64,000 nt of DNA, from the NCBI GenBank assembly GCA_965223305.1, contig CBDCWT010000017.1, positions 6,387 to 70,386 on the forward strand, in the 5' to 3' direction. The position numbers and the translations under genes were made by a program. This document shows, one piece after another, positions 1 through 7,800 of the stretch (positions are counted from its first letter, which is position 1; each line of letters starts with the position of its first letter). Origin of the DNA: CBDCWT01 sp965223305. Lineage in GTDB: Bacteria; Planctomycetota; Planctomycetia; Pirellulales; Pirellulaceae. The notes under the pieces are model-generated. The model was not told the DNA's origin, ran no database searches, and saw only the letters and a program-made list of their open reading frames with translations.

Positions 1-1568
1 GTAACTGAAAAGCAGTGCTTTCACGACGGCGGAACTCGATGTCTTTCGGGATGCCAGCCGGACGCTAGGCTAGCAATGCAGTTAGGAGTTCGCCGAGACC
101 GCCACCGAGTTGACTTAGTCGAAGGCAAAACTCACGGCCGCGGGCCGACGGGTGTTGGTTTACATCGCCGCTTATTGGCCCGCGGAACTCGTGACGCGTT
201 TCGGTTCAGGGCACCAGGTACACGGCGTCCATTGACTCTCAAGGCGGTCATGGCCGACCGCCGGGAAGATGGCCGCGGTGCCTGGATGGCATCCGCGTAG
301 CGAGCCAGGAAGGCGAGCGAAGCGGATCCACCGGAGGCTTTGCCGTAGGTGGACCCAGCGGCCCGCGGACGCCGCATAGCGCAGGGCCAGGAAGCGGAAC
401 CGAAGGTGACCGCTTCGCGACAGAAAATAACGTCACAAGGCGACGGAACGTCCGTGGTGAGATAGGTAGCGGTGACCCGGAGCGTCGAGCGAGCGGAACA
501 TGGTGGGCATTGTCCTGGGTGGAAGGTGCTGCACGTCGATCAGCATTCCTACGGTTCTGTCAAGCGAGCGAATGCGTCCGGCCGCCAGGGCAGGATGCCC
601 GCGGAGAGGATGTACGAGGGCAGGATGCCCGAGTACCTGCTTTTTGAGGCCACGAGCGACCGCGCGGCGAGCCTTGCGAGCCAAGCCGGGAGCGGGACAA
701 CGAGAGCCCGTGTAGGGGCAGCGGCGCAGCGCAGGGAGCGATGAAACGTAACACACGGTCATCGCCATAAGAGACTTCCGCGCCAATCATGCTTCCGTGC
801 AAGTCGACGAGCGACCAAGCGTAGTCCGATGCGCTTCCCATGTTGCACCACGCGGGCAGCAATGCGTGTTCGCAACCGATGACGTCTCTGTGTTTGCCGA
901 GAGCGCGTGTATCTGTGCGTTTAACACTCGAGTGGTGGAGTGTCGCCTTCGCTGGAGCCGGTCGTCGGTCGCTCACCTGTCTGAGCGAAGCGAGTCTGGC
1001 GAGCGACGAACGGCGGAAGCGGAGGTGGCACGTCGCCTTTGCGGGTGAGGTCTGAGGGAGCGGACGTACGGGGCAGAACCAAATCGGCGTTGTGCATGCA
1101 AGCCGAGCGACGGCGCGCTTCCTCGGCACGAGGAACGCGTCCGACGCGATCGTGAACTCGTCGGGCAAAAAAGTGCGAGGAGGGGTTGACAGCGGCGGCG
1201 ATTTGTCGCGTCCTTAAGGAGGTGGATTGTGTTTCACGTTTTGCAGCAGTATTTGGCGCTGTTAGTGGACCCGGCTTGCACCGCAAACCTGAAGGACACG
1301 CAAATGGCCGAAGCCAAGTTTTGCTCGACACAACGGAAATTTACCATGCTACGCAGCTTTTCAAGACGGGCTCCTCTTAACAGCAAGTTCGAGCATGCGT
1401 TAGACCAGTTCGAGCATGGAACGTGAAAGTTCTAGCCCCCCATTGAGCCCCCAACGAGCCCCCATTGAGCCCCGTGTGCGCGGGCAAAAAAACGTCGCAA
1501 GCTGAAGGGGGCACGTGAGTAGCGTCAAAAGGCGTGAAGTTTGGCGCCAGAAGGTGTAATGCCCCCCT
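1..1568. other. Gene-poor stretch, no supportable gene
   Basis: GC-rich DNA in which open frames on both strands are short, overlap each other and show no domain, signal peptide or convincing ribosome binding site. Small structures are visible. The 13-nt palindrome gggcaggatgccc occurs twice, near 590 and 630. Purine-rich gcgagcgaagcg-like strings recur. At 1436-1475 a short C-rich direct repeat (cccccattgag / cccccaacgag) is present. It could be an old intergenic or cassette region. I see no coding signal that I trust. Confidence 0.5.
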
Positions 1569-1593
1569 AAAAAAAGGCCCCTTCTGACGGGCC
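1569..1593 (-). terminator. Rho-independent terminator of the small membrane protein gene
   Basis: On the minus strand ggccc pairs with gggcc around a short loop and is followed directly by seven T residues. It lies about 75 nt beyond the stop of the minus-strand gene that ends at 1670, where a terminator should be. A perfect 19-nt palindrome (1587-1605, arms acgggccaa/ttggcccgt) overlaps its 5' side and could form an alternative stem. Confidence 0.55.
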
Positions 1594-1669
1594 AAGTTGG
1601 CCCGTGTTTCTCCCTTGATATCGCCACGTCGGCGGTACTTTTTTTGCAAACGCTTGGTGTTTCACTGCG

Positions 1670-2026
1670 CTAGCGGTACGCGTCGAGCCCAGTCTTGAAA
1701 GGAGTTTTGTCATGGCACGCAGGAAAAATTCCAAGAAATCGAGAACGTCGAACCACACCACCGCAGAAGATGACAAATGCGGACAAAACGGAGGCTAAGA
1801 CGATCCCGATCTTCGAAACGAGTGGTCGTTGGCTCATCCCAACCGAGCCAATGATGAGTGCCAAAGAGACACCAGTAGAAGCGTAGAACAACGAAGTCAT
1901 GACAGGAGACGATCGAGAGGCCACGTCTTGGATAGTGGATGCGCCGTACCGCGACTGATCCTCGACGAGAGCGAGGCAGTTGAAAGCAACCGCAGGTAGC
2001 GTTGCACCAACAATCCAAATGAACAA
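1670..2026 (-). CDS. Small hypothetical membrane protein
   Basis: About 118 residues with three hydrophobic segments (roughly residues 2-20, 45-62 and 74-92) followed by a basic tail, consistent with a small inner-membrane protein. The family is not recognised. The open frame starts at a TTG, but the same frame runs upstream to about 2101 and there reads N-P-Y-Q-P-S followed by an Arg-rich stretch. An N-P-Y-x-x-P-like opening is common in small planctomycete membrane proteins. No ATG or GTG precedes it (a GTC sits where a start would be expected), so the start may be mutated or non-standard. The terminator just downstream on the same strand supports a real transcription unit. Function unknown. 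Confidence 0.5.
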   Translation of the reverse strand: MFIWIVGATLPAVAFNCLALVEDQSRYGASTIQDVASRSSPVMTSLFYASTGVSLALIIGSVGMSQRPLVSKIGIVLASVLSAFVIFCGGVVRRSRFLGIFPACHDKTPFKTGLDAYR

Positions 2027-2101
2027 AGATAACCGCCTGCGACTCGGTGAGTGGCCAGAACTATTACTCGCTCTGCTGGGCTGATATGGGTTCGCCCTGA
2101 C

Positions 2102-2922
2102 TTCTCACTTCTACCCGCTTGGGAATGGCGTGATGGCTACCGACTCAATTCCACCAGCACAACAGTACGAACTTCGCCAAAAAACCACCAAACGCGCCAC
2201 CCGGTCTCGCACTAGACAAGCAGCTAAAGAACAAAGTGAAACTAACCACGCAACATCTGTTCACCTGCTGGTTTTAACGCGCCCATCCGTGGCTGAAATC
2301 AAAGCGCCCCCCCAAGCGCCCCCCCGACAGAAAAAGGCTGGATGGAGCTCGAAGCCAGGCTCGGCCAGCTGTACGCAAAACTGGCACCGGCCGCGCGGAC
2401 CAAGGCGATAATGCGCGCCTTGATCTCGTTTAGGTTCAAAGTTCGAGTCGTTGAGGGGGCGCTGAGTTTCGACGACCAGAATTCCAGATGCACACAATTG
2501 TGCGGGGAATTTGACTACTTCGATACAACTGCTTCGGTTCAACGAAAGATGCCCCCGCCGGATGCATCCCCGCGAGGGCTTAGAGCGAGCCTTTCGGCTT
2601 ACTGGAACTGGTTCATTCCACGATCCAGTAGCTGGAGGGTTTTTTCATGGTGTGTCCGCCGATGCCTTGTTTCGCAAACAAACACGCTCTTGGTATATCA
2701 GCCTCGAAGGCGGCAATACAACCTGGGCCGCAACAAACGCCTGGCGTTCAAACGCTTCTACGAATTAATGAGCAGCCAGAGCCGCCAGCAAGCCGGTCGG
2801 CACTGTGTTCTCCTCATTCTCGATGCTTTTCTGGAGTAAACGAAACAACACCGCAGGCTTAGGACGTACGAGGCATACAAACTGGCACTCTAGCTCTTTC
2901 TCGACCACAGCGGCCGAGAGTC
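2102..2922. other. Intergenic stretch without recognisable gene
   Basis: Short overlapping frames only, none with a domain, membrane pattern or ribosome binding site. A poly-C direct repeat (gcgcccccccaagcgccccccc) lies near 2307-2328. The last 100 bases lead into the sulfatase gene and presumably carry its promoter, which I could not identify. Confidence 0.4.
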
Positions 2923-4359
2923 ATGAGAAGGATCCGTGCTCGGAGAAAGCTCTTTAAGATGAACACCAAACCAAACTGGCTGAAGACAACTCGTGGCCAA
3001 CGATGCTCAATGGTGCTCTTGTTGGCCGGGGCTCTCTTCAACGGCGTGTCAGGCTACGCTGAGGAACGTCCGAACATTCTCTTCCTGTTCACCGACGACC
3101 AGCCGCAGAGTTGCCTGGGCTGTATGGGAAATCAACACATTCAAACTCCCAACCTCGATCAGCTTGCTGCCGAGGGCGTGTTGTTCACCGAGGCGTTCGT
3201 CACGACTGCCATCTGTTGTTCCAACCGGACCTGCATTCTGACGGGGCAATACATGCGCCGGCACGGGATCCGCGACTTTCGCACGCCATTGACTGATGCA
3301 GCGTTCGCCCAGTCCTATCCGTCACTGTTGAAAGGAGCCGGCTATCGAACTGGCTACTTGGGGAAGTTTGCTGTGGGAACGGCAAGTCCCCAAGTTCGTG
3401 CAGCATTCGACCTCTGGTACGGCTTTCCACAACGGATAGACTTTCGTCAGCAGGTCGACGGCGAAGCGCGTTACTTAACGGATGTCATGACGGAGAAGGC
3501 AGTGGAGTTTCTGCGAACCACCAAATCAGATCAGCCCTTCTGCTTGACGGTGGCGTTCAAGGAACCACATGGGCCCTGGAATTATTTCGACCCCGATGTC
3601 CCGAACGTTTACGACAATTCAGAGATCCCGCCGACGACGACATTCTCGCGAGAGGATTACGACGTTCAACCCCGCTTTCTTCGTGACTCGCTGAACGGTG
3701 ACAACAGCCTACGGTGGCTCAACGATCGCCCACAATACAATCAGTACCTGCGCACCTTCTATCGCTTGATTACGCGTGCCGATCTGGCGGTCGGTCAGAT
3801 TCTAAGAGAACTCCGCCGCCTCGATCTACACGACAACACGGTTGTGATTTTTTCCTCGGATCATGGCAGCCTGCTGGGCGCCCACGGGCTCAGCGGCAAG
3901 TGGATCATGTATGAAGACTCGATCCGCGTCCCGCTTATCGTGTACGACCCTCGTCATCCCCGGCGGCCGGAACTGGGGCAGTGCAAAGAAATGGTGCTCA
4001 GCATCGACTTGGCTCCCACAATCCTCGATCTGGCGGACATCGAGATTCCTTCATCGATGCAGGGAAGAAGCCTGATGCCGCTGATTCGAGGGGAAGCGAA
4101 CCAATGGCGTTCGAGTTGGTATTACGAACATGTCTACAACACCAACCCGCCACGCTCTCCCATTGTCAAAACCGAAGGCGTACGAACGAAGCGGTGGAAA
4201 TACGTGCGCTATCCCGACGTCGATCCACCCTACGAGCAACTCTTCGACCTCCAGGTTGACCCGCTCGAGCGAGCCAATCTGGCATCGCTTCCAACGCAAT
4301 CGGACAGACTGACCGCATTTCGCTCCCAATGCGACAACTACCGACGCGAGCTCGAATAG
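2923..4359 (+). CDS. Exported sulfatase (arylsulfatase A family)
   Basis: 478 residues of the alkaline-phosphatase superfamily sulfatase type, hydrolysing sulfate esters, probably of algal or other sulfated polysaccharides. An N-terminal signal peptide covers roughly residues 26-46. Metal-binding Asp pair lies in F-T-D-D-Q (56-60). The active-site signature is C98-C-S-N-R102 followed by TCILTG, so C98 is the residue that would become formylglycine. It departs from the usual C-x-P-S-R at positions 3 and 4. A second metal motif, S-S-D-H-G, lies near residues 312-316. Length is normal for the family. ATG at 2923 has a weak GAGAG upstream; an in-frame ATG at 2959 is the alternative. Substrate cannot be told from sequence. 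Its neighbours are on the opposite strand, so it is probably transcribed alone. Confidence 0.9.
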   Translation: MRRIRARRKLFKMNTKPNWLKTTRGQRCSMVLLLAGALFNGVSGYAEERPNILFLFTDDQPQSCLGCMGNQHIQTPNLDQLAAEGVLFTEAFVTTAICCSNRTCILTGQYMRRHGIRDFRTPLTDAAFAQSYPSLLKGAGYRTGYLGKFAVGTASPQVRAAFDLWYGFPQRIDFRQQVDGEARYLTDVMTEKAVEFLRTTKSDQPFCLTVAFKEPHGPWNYFDPDVPNVYDNSEIPPTTTFSREDYDVQPRFLRDSLNGDNSLRWLNDRPQYNQYLRTFYRLITRADLAVGQILRELRRLDLHDNTVVIFSSDHGSLLGAHGLSGKWIMYEDSIRVPLIVYDPRHPRRPELGQCKEMVLSIDLAPTILDLADIEIPSSMQGRSLMPLIRGEANQWRSSWYYEHVYNTNPPRSPIVKTEGVRTKRWKYVRYPDVDPPYEQLFDLQVDPLERANLASLPTQSDRLTAFRSQCDNYRRELE

Positions 4360-4367
4360 CGGGAACG

Positions 4368-4889
4368 CTACAGGCTCCTCCACGGCCAAAGGCAAAGCCG
4401 ACGGTGCTGCCTAGAACCGAACCACAAGTTGCAGTGTCGCGGAGGTTCTCCATAGTCTCGAACCTTGTTCCTTCGGGGCTTACTATTCGTCGATTCTCGA
4501 CGTGAGAACGCACGGCTTGCCTGTTCCTGTTCGCCGACGACCAGCGAACTCCTGGCGTTCGGGAGCTGCCGGTTGATCTCGATCAACTCGCGATAGTGCC
4601 GATCGAGTTCCGTCTCGTATCCAAAAAAGGCATCTTGCCGTTCAGAATCGTTGTAGGACTGCACCTCAACTAGGATCGTTTCTAGCCGCCGCGCTACGTG
4701 TCGCACGCGGTTCGAAGACTGTTCTTCCAAGTCGCTGTCAGCGGCGAGATCTGGGAGCCACCGGACGACATCGTAGGCTTCTCTGAAGACGTCAACCTGG
4801 TCGGCAGCGCGAGCGTCACCGTTAGCGATTTGGACGTGCAGGGCCAGCAATCGATTGACGGCGGCAGTAGTTAGCTGCCAATCGTTCAC
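4368..4889 (-). CDS. Hypothetical protein coupled to the large surface protein
   Basis: 173 residues starting with GTG immediately after the TGA stop of the upstream 1,942-residue surface protein (TGAGTG), so it is probably translated by coupling. The first 120 residues are strongly helical with many charged and Leu residues and look like a real soluble or periplasmic helical domain. The last 50 residues are Arg, Pro and Trp rich and less convincing, which may mean the natural end lies earlier or that the frame has shifted. No signal peptide and no family recognised. It converges on the sulfatase gene with only 8 bases between stops. Confidence 0.45.
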   Translation of the reverse strand: MNDWQLTTAAVNRLLALHVQIANGDARAADQVDVFREAYDVVRWLPDLAADSDLEEQSSNRVRHVARRLETILVEVQSYNDSERQDAFFGYETELDRHYRELIEINRQLPNARSSLVVGEQEQASRAFSRRESTNSKPRRNKVRDYGEPPRHCNLWFGSRQHRRLCLWPWRSL

Positions 4890-7800
4890 TCAATCACTCA
4901 GCAAACTCACTTCGTTCAGCGCTTCAAAGAGCTCGTCGACTGCGACTTCCAAAGCTTCGACACGACTGTGGTCCGCCGCCGTCGTGGCCGCGGGAAGACC
5001 CGCCATCAGCATGTCGACGGCGGCCGGTTGATCAGCCGAGCATCTCCACGGCGAATCGCAACTCGAGTCTGGTCCGCCAGGCAATCGAGTCGCCTCCCTT
5101 CGGTCGTCACCGTCGCGTGGATCGAGTAAAGTTCCGGTGTTTGCCAACGCACCAAGAGCCGCTGCCGCCGCCTGGGCGGGCAGAGGTGGAATCTCGGGTA
5201 CGTCAAGTAGAGCCGCGAACTGGGCGATCAAGGACGCATCCCCCGCGTTCACGCGGCCGTTGCCGCTGATGTCTCCAAGAATCACCGGGTCGGTCAAGAG
5301 GGACACGGCGAAGCCCGTGTCAATCAGAGCAGCAAACTGGGCTACCCGAGATGCATCAAGGGCGTTGATCGTCCCATTGCCGGAGACGTCACCAAAGTAC
5401 CCGACCAACTGGTAACCGTCATCCACAATGAGCGGGAATTGGTTGCCGCTCCCGTCGCTGACCGTCGCGTCGTGCAGATCCAATCGTTGGGCCCCGCCGG
5501 CAATGCCGCTCGGGATCGATGCTTGCAGGTTGACGATGGTATGAGTCCCCGCAGGCAACGGGCTTGAGCTCACAAAGGCAAGGATCGCGAGTCCCGGCGT
5601 GTCCGTATTCACTGTCACCGAAGAACCGTCCGGGATGCCCGGCGCCACCGCGGCGCCCGTAATGGAGAGAAGCGAGGGATCATAGGCGATTCGCAGGTCG
5701 ACGGTCCGGACGTTTTCGCCGCCGCTGATCGTGACCGGAACTCCCGTCGCCGTCGCCGGCACGTTCACGGGCTGCCCCGGTCCGCGCACGATGTCGGGGA
5801 TTCCCAACGTGATCGTATTCGCGGCCGGCTCCGTTATTGTGAACGTCCCGACAAAGTCGCCGCCCTCGGTACCGTCGTTGTCGCCGTCGAGAAGTCGGCC
5901 TACGACGTCCACGAACCCGTCCGCTGCGCTTCTTATCGTCACCGTGTACGTGTCCGGATCCAACGGACCTCCCGTCTTGATGAAGGAGACCTCGCGAAGT
6001 GCCGGATCGACAATCAACGAGCCGGCGACGGATCCCACCACACTCCCCACGAGGGTCACGTCGGGCGGGCCCAGTTCGTCGGCTTGGGTGTCAAACAGGT
6101 TGAGACCGCTTGCATCTAAGTCCCCGCTGAACGAGGCGACAAACCCTGAGCTACTAGAGTCCAACGAGGTGACCGACACCAAGGGCGGGTCGACCGAGAA
6201 GAAGTACGTCACGTCGCCGCTCGCTACCGCCGTGCCGTCGGCCAGCGTGCCGGTCGCCTCGAAGGTCACCTCGTACTCGCCCAGGGCGGTGAAGCCCCAG
6301 TTGTAATGTTCGTGACTACCTTCCAGAACACTCAGGCTGTCGTCCCCGGTGATCCCGTCGGACGTCGCCATCACCACGTCTGGTCCGGTATCGGTGTTCT
6401 GCCACAGCGAGAACTGGCCGGGCCCGTTGACCGCCTTCAGCTGGAGCTGGACGTTTCCGCCCTGGAAAGTGCCATCCGCAATCTCTTCGGCGCCGATCCC
6501 GAGGAAGAGCAGTTCGGGGTTCTCGACGTCCGGCAGACGCCAGTACGTTTCGCCCGCGCCAACCCCGATGAAGTCGAACCTTGCGTCCTCAACACGGACT
6601 TCCTCTGCCTGCGGGCCCACATACAGAAGCACGTCGGCCGGTTCGTGCTCCGCTCCGTTCGTCTCGTCGTGGACGTGCAGATCCCAACCGTCTTCGTAAG
6701 CGATACCGATGTCGAAGAGACCCATCTTCAGGACCGTGTCGAACTCCTGTGCCGCGGCCGCGGTGATGGTCACGATCGCGGCGTCCAACTCGCCGCTGTC
6801 GTCGCTGACGGTGTACGTGAAGCTGTCGGAGTCGTCGAAGCTGCCATCAGGCATGTACGTGAAGGACCCGTTCTCGTTGAGCACCACGGTGCCGTTGGTC
6901 GGCGCTGTCGTCAGGGCCGCCGTGAGTGGGTCGCCGTCGGGGGAAATGTCGTTGAACAGGACGTTGCCAACCAACTGGTTGCTAGGGATGACGGTGTAGC
7001 TGTCGTCGACCGCGGCGGGAACAACCTCGAAGAAGTACGTCACGTCGCCGCTCGCTACCGCCGTGCCGTCGGCCAGCGTGCCGGTCGCCTCGAAGGTCAC
7101 CTCGTACGCGCCCAGCGCGGTGAAGCCCCAGTTGTAATGCGCGTGACCACCTTCCAGAACGTTCAGGCTGTCGTCCCCGGTGATCCCGTCGGACGTGGCC
7201 ATCGCCACCGACGGTCCGGTATCGGTGTTCTGCCACACCGAGAACTGGCCGGGCCCGTTGACCACCTTCAGCTGGAGCTGGACGCTTCCACCCTGGAAAG
7301 TGCCGGCCTCAAGCTCTTCGCCACCGATCCCGAGGAAGAGAAGCTGGGGGTTATCGACGTCCGGCAGACGCCAGTACGTTTCGCCCGCACCAACCCCGAT
7401 GAAGTCGAACCTTACGTCTTCAACACGGACTTCTTCTGCCTGCGGGCCAACGTACAGCAGCACGTCGGCCGGTTCGTACTCCACGTCGTTCTCCTCGTCG
7501 TGCACGTGCAGATCCCAAGCGCCTTCATAAGCGACACCGACGTCGGCGTGACCCATCTTCAGGACCGCATCGAAATCCTGTGCAGCAGCCGCCGTGATGG
7601 TCACGATCGCCGTGTCCAACTCGCCGCTGTCGTCGCTGACGGTGTACGTGAAACTGTCGGAGTCGTCGAAGCTGCTATCAGGCATGTACGCGAAGGACCC
7701 ATTCTCCTCAAGCACCACGGTGCCGTTGGTCGGCTCGGTCGTCAGGGCCGCCGTGAGTGCGGCGCCGTCGGGAGCCGTGTCGTTGAACAGGACGTTGCCA

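Noticed and set aside
560..1168. A 202-codon minus-strand frame near the left end
   Set aside because: Arg, Ala and Ser rich composition, overlapped by frames of equal length on both strands, no domain, no ribosome site.
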